This document shows, piece by piece, positions 46,595 through 56,885 of a stretch of DNA of 64,000 bases; positions within the stretch are counted from its first letter, which is position 1; every line of letters begins with the position of its first letter. Below the pieces are notes generated by a model. That model was not told where the DNA came from, ran no database searches, and saw only the letters and a list, made by a program, of their open reading frames with translations. The translations under genes were made by a program, and so were the position numbers. The stretch comes from Areca catechu (taxonomy: Eukaryota > Streptophyta > Magnoliopsida > Arecales > Arecaceae), in NCBI GenBank assembly GCA_021397845.1, contig CM038047.1:46283210-46347209 (forward strand), in the 5' to 3' direction.

Positions 46595-46860
46595 TTATGC
46601 TTTAATTTTTTTTACGAGTAACACACTTTCAATAAATATAAAAGGAGTAATTTTGATTTTATCAATACTGATTATCCTTCCTTTTCTATTGTCACCAAAT
46701 GTTACCATTCCACCATCCTTCTGTTTAAGAGTGAAAAATTGATCAACATCACCAGTCAAGTGTCTTGAACAGCCACTATCCAAATACCATCTTTTCTTTA
46801 TGCTTGTGGCTGCAAGACATCCCTACAAAACAATCATTTAATAAATTTAGGTACCCAAGC
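46595..46860 (-). pseudogene. protease of Sirevirus D
   Basis: KRWYLDSGCSRHLTGD (about 46795-46755) is the active-site block with its catalytic Asp, followed by GGMVTFGDNRKGRI. The frame differs from gag and integrase on either side. A run of Ts near 46604-46611 may hide one of the shifts. Confidence 0.8.
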
Positions 46861-48637
46861 TCTCTTGAGTCCTTGCAAGTTAGTGGAAATGGTTCCTTTC
46901 AGAACCCAAACTTTCTTAATTTTCTTTTTACCATTATATTTCTAATGACATTCAAATGCTTTATGACCAATATCATTACATGCATAGCATACAATCTTTG
47001 AATTTGAATAATAACCATGAGATGATGTAAATTTAGGTTTAACATATTTTGAACTAGTGAACTTAGGAATATATAAAGTAGAAGTTAAAGATTTGTTTGA
47101 AATAGAGCATTTATAACCAATTCTAAATTTATTACTTGTTTCTTTTTTATCCTTTAAAATTAATTCAAGTTTGTTAGAACTTAGGATTAATTTTTCAACT
47201 AAGGGTTTCAATTTTTGAACTTCTTTCTTTAGGTCATCATTTTCATTTTTCAAAACCTTATTTTTCTCAAAAAACTCTTCTTTTTCAACTTGAACAATCT
47301 TAAGTCTTTCACAAACCAAATTTAATTCTCTTTGTAAGATTTTGTTTCTTTCACAAAATTCATTGTTGTCTTTTTCAAAAACATCACATTGATTTTTTAA
47401 ATCTCTCATTTTTAAACCAGCCTTTTTGTATTCTATCAATAGTTCACAAAAAGCACTATGCAGTTCATCATGAGTAAATTATAAATTAGGTTCAGAAGTA
47501 CTTACCTCGTCCTCCAAACCCATAAGACATATTTGTGCCATTTTTGTTCTCTTCATCCTCTTCAATGGATATAGTTTCATCACTATCACTCCAAGCAGCT
47601 AGCATTGCCTTCTTCTTCTTTTTAGAGAATATCTTTTTCTTCCCTTTAGGACAATCAGGATGGATGTGTCATGGCTTCTTGCATCCGTAGTAGATAGGTA
47701 CTTGATCTTTATCTTTATCTTTTTCTTTTTCTTTATATTTTTCCTTTTCTTTTCCAAAATCACCTTTCCTATAATGCTTTCTCCATCTATTTGTTTTTCT
47801 TCTACCCATAAACCTTTTAAATTTTCTCATGGCTAGGGCAATTTTATCATTTCCAAGATCATCATCATCTGATGAATCAGATTCTTCATTCTTATCTTCC
47901 TCGGTAGCTTTAAATGCAATGGCCTTCTTTCTTTTTGTATCTTCTTCAGTCCTTTGTTGCATAGCCAATTCATGTGTGATTAAGGATCCAAGTAGTTCAT
48001 CCAGTGGCAATGTATTTAGGTCCTTTGCTTCTTGAATTACTGTCACTTTGGCTTCCCACTTATCTGTCAAAGATCTTAAGACTTTTTAGACAAGATCAGC
48101 ATTAGAATAAAATCTACCCAGACTCTTGAGATCATTTATGATATCAGTAAAACGAGTATACATAGCATATATAGTCTTACTAGGATCCATCTTAAACAGC
48201 TCATAATTATGCACAAGTAGATTGATTTTTGATGTCTTAACTTGAGAAGTGCCTTCGTGTATGATTTCTAATTTATCCCAAATTTCTTTAGCAGAATTGC
48301 AAGTTAAAATTCTGTTAAACTCATTTGGATCCAAAGAACAATATAATAGGTTCATTGCTTTAGCGTTCAATTCAGCTAATTTCATATCATTCTCATCCCA
48401 ATCCTCTTTTAGTTTGGAAACCTCTACATCATTAACTTTAATTATGGGTGTGTGAGGTCCTTTCATGATAATTTTCGTGTGAGGTCCTTTCATGATAATT
48501 TTCCATAAGTAAAAGTCTACGGCTTGAATGTATATCTTCATTCTTGCCTTCTAATAAGTATAATTAATTCCAGTGAAAAGTGGTGGTCTATTTGTGGATT
48601 GACCTTCGGCCAATGAAGTGCTCATGGGATGTGCCAT
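46861..48637 (-). pseudogene. gag of Sirevirus D
   Basis: ATG at 48637 (MAHPMSTSLAEGQSTNRPPLF), a stop in place of Trp before KARM, then the gag core (48086-48541: EDWDENDMKLAELNAKAMNLLY, SAKEIWDKLEI, NLLVHNYELFKMDP) with a 9-residue duplication. After a stop comes 47669-48070 (Ser/Asp-rich, then Lys/Glu-rich, with a decayed knuckle YYGCKKP-stop-HIHPDC). 46942-47439 is a 165-codon coiled coil ending in an intact knuckle CYACNDIGHKAFEC. So the gag had two zinc knuckles, as Sirevirus gags can. Confidence 0.85.
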
Positions 48638-48670
48638 ATGTCTTTACTCTAACTAACTTTCAGAGACTAT

Positions 48671-48682
48671 GCTCTGATACCA
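48671..48682 (-). promoter_or_regulatory. primer-binding site of Sirevirus D
   Basis: gctctgatacca (minus strand tggtatcagagc), two bases from the LTR edge at 48685. Perfect match to the initiator-Met tRNA primer site. Confidence 0.92.
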
Positions 48683-48684
48683 CT

Positions 48685-50149
48685 TGTTGCCCAAGTGGCT
48701 TCCCAAGAGGGAGGTGAATTGGGATTAAGAAACTTTTACAAGTATGTGCACTTTGAAATTCTTTTAGTGTAGAAGTGAAGTGTACAAAGCGGAAGTAAAT
48801 AAGGTGAAGCAATAAAGCAATGAAAGCACAATCACAAACACCAAGAAATAGAGTGGTTCGGAGCAACCGGCTCCTACATCCACTACTCAAGGACCACTTG
48901 GGATTTCCACTATATCCTCCAATCGGAATATAGTCGGATTGTTTTACTAGGCTCACAATCCAAACCTATACACTTTGGTTTTACCGGGATCACCAAAGAA
49001 ACCCTAACTCCCTTTGGTTTTACACGAGATCACCAAAGAAAACCCAAGTACTTGGTTTTAAACCGGGAAAACCAAGAACCGAAACTTAGATTTTACAAGG
49101 TTCACCTAAAAACCTTTAACTCTCTCTTAAGACATGGCCCCTTGCTATTCTTAGAGAGTAAACAAAAATAAAGACAATGTAACCAAGCAACTATAACAAA
49201 CCAAGTTTGTTTTGGTGTTGCCGATGTAGATCAAGATGAAGTCAAGCCTTGAGTGCTCTTCAATGCTGCTTCTTCCCTGCTTTAATGAGTGGATTCAATG
49301 ATAGAGTAGAGTTGGTGAAGCTTTGAATCCCACTTGAATGCTCATTGAGGTAGGTAGTTGAGTGACTTGAAAGCTCTTTGATTTCTCAAGAAAATTCAAC
49401 AATAAATCTCAATCAATCCTTTAATCCTTCAAAAATAATTCCCTTTATAGTTTTCCATGAGATATGACCGTTGTAGGGCCTTGGAATTCGTGAAATGGCC
49501 GTTGAAGACGAATTGGGGTTCAAATTTCAATTTTAGCAACTAGCCGTTGGAGTGCAGAAAATGGCTCCACGAGCCGACTCGAGCTTCAGGAGTCGGCTCG
49601 AAGTCTCGGACAAGCCAAAAACAAATTTCTATGGGAGCTGGCTCTTCAGGCTGGAGTTGGCTCTTGCCTTCTAGCTTTCAGTCAAGTCAAAAATATACAT
49701 ATCTAAAGTCGGCTCTTGGACTAGGAGTCAGCTCTAGTTCTCAGAACTTCAAAAACTATATTTTTGGAAGAGTCGGCTCTTGGACTGGGAGTCGGCTCTT
49801 GGTTCTGAAACTTTGAAACTTTCTCCGTACCGTGCCACTATGAGTCGGCTCTTGCAAGTCTTTAAAAATTGCTTCAAGCTTCTCCAAAAATCTTCAACAT
49901 TGAATCAACTAGAAGCTAATCTACATACTCTATCAAATTTTCACAATTTTAAGCCCATTTTACATGATTACAGCACTCATAAGTTAGGGCTTTTACATTC
50001 TCAATTGAATTTCCCTTAAGTAAATTTGAAAACCATTTTAAACAAAGGTAACCAATTCCTGCAAAACTTCTTAAACAATTTGAGAAGAGTTAGTATCAAA
50101 TACATGCTCCAATATTTTGTGATCATCAAAATCATTCCAGGGATCAACA
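48685..50149 (-). repeat. 5' LTR of Sirevirus D
   Basis: Partner of 39513-40967. The gagtcggctc motif cluster lies at 49565-49855. The two frames inside match those of the other LTR and are spurious. Confidence 0.92.
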
Positions 50150-50924
50150 GTCTTCAATAATATTGCTTTTGATTTTATTTGGAGTATATAAATACTTTTC
50201 CAAGGCCTCAAATCTCATTTCTAGCCGTTAGACTTGAAAAACTAGCCGTTGAAGGGCAAAATGGACAACTTCTATGCTTGAAAAACTAGCCGTTACTGTT
50301 GTCAGAACTTCATGTGTCGACATTTCAGAATGTGAGTCGATACATAAGGTCGACACTTGAACTTCTTGAGTCGACACCTAATTCAAATATCTCCAATCTG
50401 ATTCTCTAGAAATCTCAGATGTGTCGACACTTACTCAATTGAGTCGACACCTTGCTTCCATGTGTCGACACTTTAGCTGTTCTTCATTTTCTCAAGTTTT
50501 GTGGCTTGAAAATCTCAGGCGATGTGGTGATCCATGTATCAATACTTTGAGTCGACACTTCAGGTCCATGTGTTGATACTTCAGCCATGCCAATTGAAAT
50601 ATCATTACGTACTAGCTTGAGTCGACACTTCACTTCCATGTGTCGATACTTTGAGTCGACACCTCATTGAAACTTCACAGAAAAGGCTGAACTTGAGCTG
50701 AAACATATTTCCACTTTAACTTAACCATCCAATCAAGCAATTCTTGAGTTTCCAAGTCCTCTTTGAGTAATATTTTCATTCAAACTTGGCTTCTTCAAAC
50801 AAATTAGCTTCTTCAAATTTGTGAGCACCTTTTTCAACAACACACTTCAAAGAAATCATTAGTCCTCAACTTATACTTAACTATTTTGCTTATCATCAAA
50901 ATCAATAACGGAGTCAACACTTAC

Positions 50925-52084
50925 CATGATGTAATTGTTTCATGATAAGAAAATAAATATTAGCAATATCAATTAGTGACAACAAATCTGCCATCACTAA
51001 TAAGGCTTTTTAGCTACCAAAAATAATGATAGGAAATTAGAAATGCTAAGTTTTATTATTAGCGATGAAAAATCCATCTCTAATGAATTTTTATTTTATT
51101 TTTTTATTTTTTTGAAAATTTTATTCATGATGGATTAAGAATTATTAGCTATGGCATTTGCCACCATTAATATTTTTTTAAAATTTTAATTATTTTTTGT
51201 TTTGAAAAATGTGTTAGCAATGGTAGGTTTTGTTATTAGCAATGGTCAATAGCCATCACTAATAATTTAATTTTTCAGAAAGTATATTAATGATTGCTTA
51301 TTTGTTATTAGCAATAACTACTAGTCATTGCTAATAATTTTATCAACTACTATTAGCGACAGGCATATTTGTCATCACCAATAATTATGCCCATACATAA
51401 CCTCCATGCCCAATCAAATTTTTGAAAATGTTTCCTTCTCCCCCTGCTCCTGCCTTCCCACCATTGGCTCTACCTCCTCATGCCTTCCCGCCATTTGTCA
51501 TTCGCCCTCTTCCTGCCGTTGGCTCCTCCTACCATTTGCCATTCAACCCTTCTCTCACCAACCACCATACCCCACCAACCTATTCCTTGGTGCAACCCCT
51601 ATTGACCTCCACACCCCATTGGCTCACTCCTTAATGCAACCCCTTGCTAGCTACCACACCCTACTAGCCCTCTCCCTGATGCCCCCTATCGACCATGATA
51701 CACCCTAGCCCCCTCCCCTGGTGCACCCCTACCTACCACCACACCCCCCCGCCCCCCCATCTGATGCTCCCCCTGCTGGCTGCCACATACCCTTGCCACC
51801 CTCGAGTGCTCCTCGCTACCAGTTCTTCCCTTCCTAACTTCCTGTGATCCCCCTACCATTTCCCCCTCCCGGTGCTCGGTCTCTCCTTGGCCGGTTCTCC
51901 CTCTCCTGCATTGCTGTACCTGTTCTCCCATCCCCATAGCCATATCCTAAAGCCAGGGTCTAGTTCTTACATTGCCATCTCTGCTCCACCATCCATTCCC
52001 ATACTTCAGTCGTTATGGAGACCTGGTTATTTTGAATTTTGTGAGTATTGACGATGATAGCGATAATGATAATAGAACCATCAC
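50925..52084. repeat. CACTA-like subterminal repeats and C-rich stretch
   Basis: 50950-51390 carries repeated words of the forms ttagcgatg, ttagcaatgg and ccatcactaataa in both orientations, as in the subterminal regions of CACTA (En/Spm-type) elements; a further gatagcgata ... accatcacc block lies at 52055-52075. No transposase and no clean CACTA terminus is seen. 51400-51960 is C-rich on the plus strand with Pro/Leu-rich frames on both strands and no recognised protein. Confidence 0.45.
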
Positions 52085-52415
52085 CAAAAATATATTAATT
52101 AAATTTAATTAGTTATTTATTTAAATAATTAATTAAATATTAATTTAATTAGTTAATTAGTTATTTAATTAATTATTTAATTAGTTATTTATTAAATTAA
52201 GTAGTTGTTAATTTAATTATTTATTTATTTAGCTATTTATTAATTAGTTATTTATTTAATTAATTAGATATTTATCAATTAATTATTTATTTGATTAATT
52301 AGCTATTTATTAATTAGTTATTTATTTAATTAATTAAGTAGTTAGTTATTTATTAATTATTTATTTAGTTAATTAGCTATTTATTGATTAGTTAATTAAT
52401 TAATTAGGTATGCAT
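52085..52415. repeat. AT minisatellite (ttaattagttatttatt)n
   Basis: Some 330 bp made of ttaattag, ttatttatt and ttaattaatta words in varying order with a loose period of about 30-45 bp. No coding potential. Confidence 0.85.
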
Positions 52416-52542
52416 GGATGTATGTCCTATATGCATGAGATTCAAGTCTCAGAATGCAAAGCACAAGCAAGGGTCCCAACCTGCTTTGGTGAAGAAGCCC
52501 TAATAACGTCGCTATGACAATCAATAGCACCATCCCCACATC

Positions 52543-52919
52543 TTAGGGCATCCAAGAAGTCTTTCTAAGTTGTATATAAAAAATATTATAAAATCTAAGA
52601 AGACTAAGGAGGAAGGAAAGAACGGGAAGCCTGAAGCCTATCCAGAATACATCCTCATACATTTCAAGCCAACTCAGAGGCAGATTATTCACTCGATCAT
52701 TAGATTTAGGGAATTTGAGGATGAACTCTCTCAAGACCCCATATTGGACTCGAATTCGAGCCAAGTCATCCAAGACTGGTACAAATTAGTATGCATCAAG
52801 CCTAGAGATCTCTAGTCTGATGAATCCTGTTACTGGATTTTTATAATTTTTGGATCCTACACTTCTAGAATCCCTCTTCTCCAATAACACTCACTTCCTG
52901 AACTCTTAGAACCCACCAT
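52543..52919 (-). pseudogene. fragment of a Tat-type antisense ORF (Transposase_28-like)
   Basis: A minus-strand ATG at 52919 (MVGSKSSGSE) starts a frame with early stops. 52543-52773 then holds SWLEMYEDVFWIGFRLPVLSFLLSLLRFYNIFYIQL, the pattern of the 'putative gypsy type transposon' domain (PF04195-type, from memory: GW..YE..F..G.R.P...F......Y.i...QL.PN.W). The counterpart in element G reads RWIAFYEEAFAGVFNFP. The rest of the gene is missing. Upstream a TATA box stands in the right direction (53146-53156). This is the second gene of this family in the window. Confidence 0.6.
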
Positions 52920-53142
52920 GGTGAAAAAAGAAGAAACAAGAAAAGATAGACCCACTTGAAAAGGGAAAAGCTGAAGACAGAGATGGTTGGAGATGACAAA
53001 CGAGTGCTTGAAAAGATTTTTGGTTAGAAAAATAAAAGAGGGAAAGAAAAAAATTGGAAGCTAATTATTGGAGTGAGAGGCAGTAGGAGGACAAGCAATA
53101 GAAGAAAAGTAGGTGAAGAATAAAAAGAAAAGAAGACACCCT

Positions 53143-53160
53143 CTTTATATAGTAAGAAAT
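53143..53160 (-). promoter_or_regulatory. TATA box upstream of the antisense ORF fragment
   Basis: actatataaagaggg on the minus strand, followed by a pyrimidine-rich leader (gtgtcttcttttctt) and then the ATG at 52919 some 230 bp downstream. Good plant TATA context, but activity cannot be judged. Confidence 0.5.
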
Positions 53161-53409
53161 GGGAAGATTTCAAAATCCTGAGTCACTTCAGGCCAATCGG
53201 CGTATGCCACGTATGAGCTCCCACTAGCTCCTTATAGCCATCAGTTACCAAAATTAAATGAACTATTGTTGTTGATAAATTCATATTTGTAGTGCATCAT
53301 TGCAAACACTAGGGCGAGGCATGCCCCATGTGCTCAGGCCTCAGGTCGCGGTCAGCATTTAGGACAACTATCTCTCATGTAAGGGCCGAGTGCCAACTAG
53401 CTCATTGTT

Positions 53410-53676
53410 GACTTCATTCACTAACTATAGAGATTCTAATTCTTTCTTTATTTTTAGTTATATCATTTGTATCATGGAGTGGCCTAATATTACCAAGCAT
53501 GTCGTGGATAAATTTGCATTTCATTACATATGAACTGAACAAAGTCAACAATTCATATGCATTGAAATATGAGTTAATCAATGACCAAAGATTGCACTTG
53601 GTTATATTAGGCCAGTCCATGATATAAATGATGTAACTAAAGAGAAAAAGTTAGAATCTCCATAGTGAATGAAATC
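53410..53676. repeat. foldback element, copy 1
   Basis: Arms of about 80-88 bp (53410-53497 and 53597-53676) are inverted and roughly 80-85% complementary: gagattctaaNtctttcttta and ggcctaatat pair with taaagagaaaaagttagaatctc and atattaggcc. The loop is about 100 bp. No frame. Same family as the inner foldback at 53972-54246. Confidence 0.8.
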
Positions 53677-53761
53677 AATAGTCGATTAATTAGATGCTAA
53701 TTTAATTAATTAAATAATTAATATACCTGGGATTTCATATTGGTCAATGAAAAGGTGAAAG

Positions 53762-54468
53762 AAATTATAAGCTAGATATACTAAATTGATCAATAAAAAG
53801 ATATTTTTAATTATACTTATGATATTGTAGTCCTCTCCAACTCTATCATTCAATCGATGATAATAGCAATGATGTAGTTATCACACCAGCCATTCCCACT
53901 ACCTTCCATTCTAAGGTGAGCATCCTTGGCAACAAATCAACTTAGGATTGAGTGGTACATAGTTTGCTATTAACTTCATTCACAATCAAAATTATAACTC
54001 TTTCTTCACCTTTAGTTACGTTATTTGCATGATCATGAGCTAGCCTAATATTATCTAGGATAATTTAGAGTCATAGATTAATTAATGTCTTAATGCATAT
54101 GAACTAACAAAGTTAAAATTTTATATGCATTGAAACATGAATCTACGATTAGAGATTGCACTTGGTGATTTTAGGCTAGTCCATGATACAAATGATGTAA
54201 ACAAAGAAAAAAAAGAGTTAGAATTTTGATTGTGAATAAAGTCAACAACAAGCTAATTACTACTCAGCCCTAAACCATTTTCATACTGAGGCATGATGAT
54301 GGATGCTCACCTTGGAATGGGAGGTATCGAGAATGGATGGTACGATAGTTATATCACTATTATTGTCATCGACCGGATGATGAAGTTAAAGGGGACTATA
54401 GTATCTTAAGTATAATTTGAAGATATCTTTTTGTTGACCAATTCAGTATATCTAACTTCCAATTTCTT
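53762..54468. repeat. large inverted repeat enclosing a second foldback
   Basis: Outer arms 53762-53926 and 54302-54468 are inverted, roughly 75-80% complementary (gctagatatactaaattg...ctaaggtgagcatcc against ggatgctcaccttgg...caattcagtatatctaactt). Between them lies a second inverted repeat with arms 53972-54056 and 54167-54246, homologous to the foldback at 53410-53676. The whole could form one long cruciform or hairpin RNA. Confidence 0.8.
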
Positions 54469-54529
54469 CTATATATTCCCTTTATAATCATTTTAAATCT
54501 TGTATTGCCACTTATAATTATATAATTAA

Positions 54530-54833
54530 TTTGATGAATCTATTAATTTTTATTTTTAGAGATTATACATTATATCTTTCAAAGATCGAAGCCATGCTAA
54601 CCAAGGAGAGAGCTCTCAACAATAAAGCTCTTAAGGATAGAGCGATCATGCTACTAGCTCGCATGCTTCTGTGCCACTCATACCATGCTTACCTTAAAAT
54701 AGGAGGTATTGGAAATGATCGGTACTCTAACTACATAACTGCTACCCTCGTTGGCGGAGGAAGAGAACTAGAGGGAATGACTCATCATGTTGCTCTTTCT
54801 CCAAAAGAAATCCATCTTTGGTGTGTTGACTCT
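54530..54833 (+). other. open frame of unknown origin
   Basis: Open for about 100 codons, with a splice-acceptor-like tatttttattttttag just inside (54545-54560). The translation (KIEAMLTKERALNNKALKDR, then YHAYLKIGGIGNDRYSNYI) is not recognised. The frame in the plus strand runs on into the LTR of F, so that part is not native. It may be an exon of a host gene or a transposase piece. Confidence 0.25.
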
Positions 54834-56167
54834 GGTTTTGATTATGACAAAATATTTAAGTATATTTGAGTACTAATTGTGCATTAAGTATGTTAATCAG
54901 TTATAGATACTCAAGATTTGAATTTAGAGAAGTTCCAGCACTTGTACAGCCAAGTATCGACTCATGAAATCCAAGTGTTGATTCAAGTGTCGACTCATGA
55001 ATAGTAAAGTGTCGACTCAAGGCATGAGACCAAACAAAGACAGAATGAACATATTTTAGGATTTTCATCAAGTGTTGACTCACGGACTGAAGTGTTGACT
55101 CACCAGATGAAGTGTCGACTCACCAGTGCATTCCAGAAAGTTTCAGAAAACTTTTTTAAACAAGTGTCGATTCATGGAAACCAAGTATCGACTCAAGGTG
55201 TCGACTCATGAAGATGAAGTGTCGACATTTTGGATTGTAATGGCTAGTTTTTCTGAAGTGCAGAACTTCCCCAACTTGGCTCAAATGGCTAGATTTTCTC
55301 CACCAACGGTCATAAACGGTCAATCAAGATTTGGAGGGCATTTTAAACACCACCAAGCTCGAGGGGAAGAAGAAGAATGGATTGATTGAGAGAATCCTTT
55401 AAGATCCAATTGAAAATACTTTAATGATTCAAAATGTTGAGAGTTGAGCCTCCAAGTATTGAAAAGTGAGAAAAAGCTTCCAAGTTCTCATCTTCAAACA
55501 TCCATTGAAGCTTCAACATCAACATAGAGACAAGCTCAACAACATCAATCAAGTGCCTCAACAAAATATCTGCTTTTTGTAAGAAAGCTTTTATATTTTC
55601 ATTATCATACTTGTACTTGTATTGCTTACTAGTTTCAATGGAATTGAAACTAGTATTTAGGTTGTTGGTGAGCCTATATGATGAAAATCAACAAAGGTTT
55701 TAACTTGTAATCTTGTGAAAATAAGTTGGGTTGTTGGTTAGCCCGGAAAATCATCAAGGTTGTTGGTCATCCCGTAAAACTAACTAAGTTGTTGGTGAGC
55801 CTGCAAAACCAACAAGATTTTTGGTTAGCTTGGAAAACCAAGGGATTTGACTTGTGAGCCTATGAAAACAAGTTGGATTTGATTAGTGAACCCAGAAAAC
55901 TAATCGACTGTAATCTTGTTGATTATAGTGGAATTCCTAAGAAAAACTTGGAGAGTGGATGTAGGTACATTGGATGTACTAAACCACTATAAATCTTTAT
56001 ATATTTGTGATTATTTTTATTCTTGTATTTAATTCTTTATTTCTGCTGCACTTTATTATCATGCTCACAAACACATACTTTGAATTAGCACATTATTTGA
56101 AGTCTTGCAAAAAAATTTTAAAGTATATTTCACCCCCCCTCTTGGGTTGCATCATCACTAGGAAATA
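54834..56167 (+). repeat. 5' LTR of Sirevirus F
   Basis: Starts TGTTGACTCTGG and shares, in the opposite orientation, the plan of the LTRs of C: tgttgactc start, a cluster of gtgtcgactca motifs (54950-55230), gccNgNaaaaccaa blocks (55700-55880), ggaNtgNatgtaggtNcattggat, and the cccctcttgggttgc end. A primer-binding site follows. The last bases (ggaaata) no longer read CA. Confidence 0.85.
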
Positions 56168-56169
56168 AT

Positions 56170-56182
56170 TGGTATCAGAGCC
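56170..56182 (+). promoter_or_regulatory. primer-binding site of Sirevirus F
   Basis: tggtatcagagcc, perfect match to the initiator-Met tRNA primer site, directly after the LTR. It fixes the orientation of F as plus. Confidence 0.92.
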
Positions 56183-56434
56183 CGGTACTCTGTTTAAAAA
56201 TCTGACGATTTTGAGTAAAAGATCATGGCAGCCCAAGTTTGAAAGTTTAAAAGTCTTAAATTTTTGAAAAATTTTTGAAAAATATTTACAAATCATATGT
56301 TGAGGGGGAGCTTTTAAAAAATTATTTTTAGATCATATTTTGAGGAGGTGCTCAATGTTTTTTTATTGCTACATTGATTTATGCTTTTTGTTAATCTTTT
56401 GGAGCATGTTATATTTATTTTCGAGCTTACCATG
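56183..56434 (+). pseudogene. stub of Sirevirus F: gag start joined to 3' region
   Basis: A gag-like ATG at 56225 (MAAQV) stops after five codons. Directly after it come polypurine-tract-like sequences (ttgagggggagc at 56299-56310 and ttgaggaggtgc at 56340-56351), which in Sireviruses lie near the 3' LTR. So nearly all of gag-pol was deleted. The LTR of element G begins at 56435; the 3' LTR of F may lie beyond G, outside the window. Confidence 0.65.
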
Positions 56435-56885
56435 TGTTGCCGCCCGGATCATCGTGGCCCGTAGCTGCTGATGGCATCGAGGATCGTGCATCCGCCTGCT
56501 TGGGATGCCTCCAGTGCCTCAGGACCTGCAGCAAACAATGTTAGCGACCCAGGCCAGGGATTCTGGCGAGGGCGCTCCGACGGTCAAGTCAGTGACAGTC
56601 CAAGAGAACAGATCCTCATGGTCGAGCCCCTCTGGATAAGCTCCACCCTAGAAGGAGTCAGTGTAGTGTGTATGAAAGTGAGAGTAGGAGTGAGGGTGAG
56701 CTGGGAGAGGTGATGGCCGAGGTGGTGTAGCCCTCCTGTCTGGCCTCTCTCCCCTTTTTTTTGTGTGCTTGCTTTTGATTACCTCCCTTTGGCTTACTCC
56801 GCCTGGGCCTTTTACTTTGGCTTGCCTCGGGATCTTCCCATGCTGTCAGGCGTGTGCGACGAGGTATCGTGTCATAGACGGAACA
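56435..56885 (-). repeat. probable 3' LTR of Tat-type gypsy element G
   Basis: Plus-strand ends TGTTGCCGCC and CGGAACA. Read on minus it begins TGTTCCG directly after a purine-rich agacaggagagg (polypurine tract, 56886-56897) and contains tcactgacttgaccgtcggag, the usual R/U5 phrase of Tat LTRs. The partner LTR is outside the window, so the boundaries rest on these signals alone. Confidence 0.5.

Larger units (their letters stand above)
39513..50149 (-). mobile_element. Ty1/copia Sirevirus D, nested in the LTR of C
   Basis: LTRs 39513-40967 (1,455 bp) and 48685-50149 (1,465 bp), both TGTTGCCC...CAACA on the plus strand; target duplication gtctt at 39508-39512 and 50150-50154. The untouched LTR of C has gtcat at this place. 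On the minus strand the element has gag, protease, integrase, reverse transcriptase/RNase H, env-like ORF and two polypurine tracts. Several per cent LTR divergence: younger than C, older than E. Confidence 0.93.
27619..50919 (-). mobile_element. Ty1/copia Sirevirus C (interrupted twice)
   Basis: Target duplication cttac at 27614-27618 and 50920-50924 proves the outer ends. On the minus strand the order is 5' LTR (37399-50919 with two insertions), primer-binding site, gag with zinc knuckle and coiled coil, protease, integrase, reverse transcriptase/RNase H, env-like ORF, polypurine tracts, 3' LTR (27619-29221). Gag type, LTR palindromes, multiple polypurine tracts and the extra ORF after RNase H are Sirevirus traits. 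Net of insertions the element is about 11.4 kb. Confidence 0.92.
37399..50919 (-). repeat. 5' LTR of Sirevirus C, split by two insertions
   Basis: LTR pieces are 37399-37845, 39154-39512 and 50150-50919. Each aligns to successive parts of 27619-29221. The gaps are filled by a solo LTR (37846-39153) and Sirevirus D (39513-50149), each with its own target duplication. Confidence 0.9.

Noticed and set aside
51406..51943. Proline-rich protein candidate
   Set aside because: Open frames on both strands come from strongly C-rich sequence. No signal peptide or extensin-type motif, and no homolog recognised.
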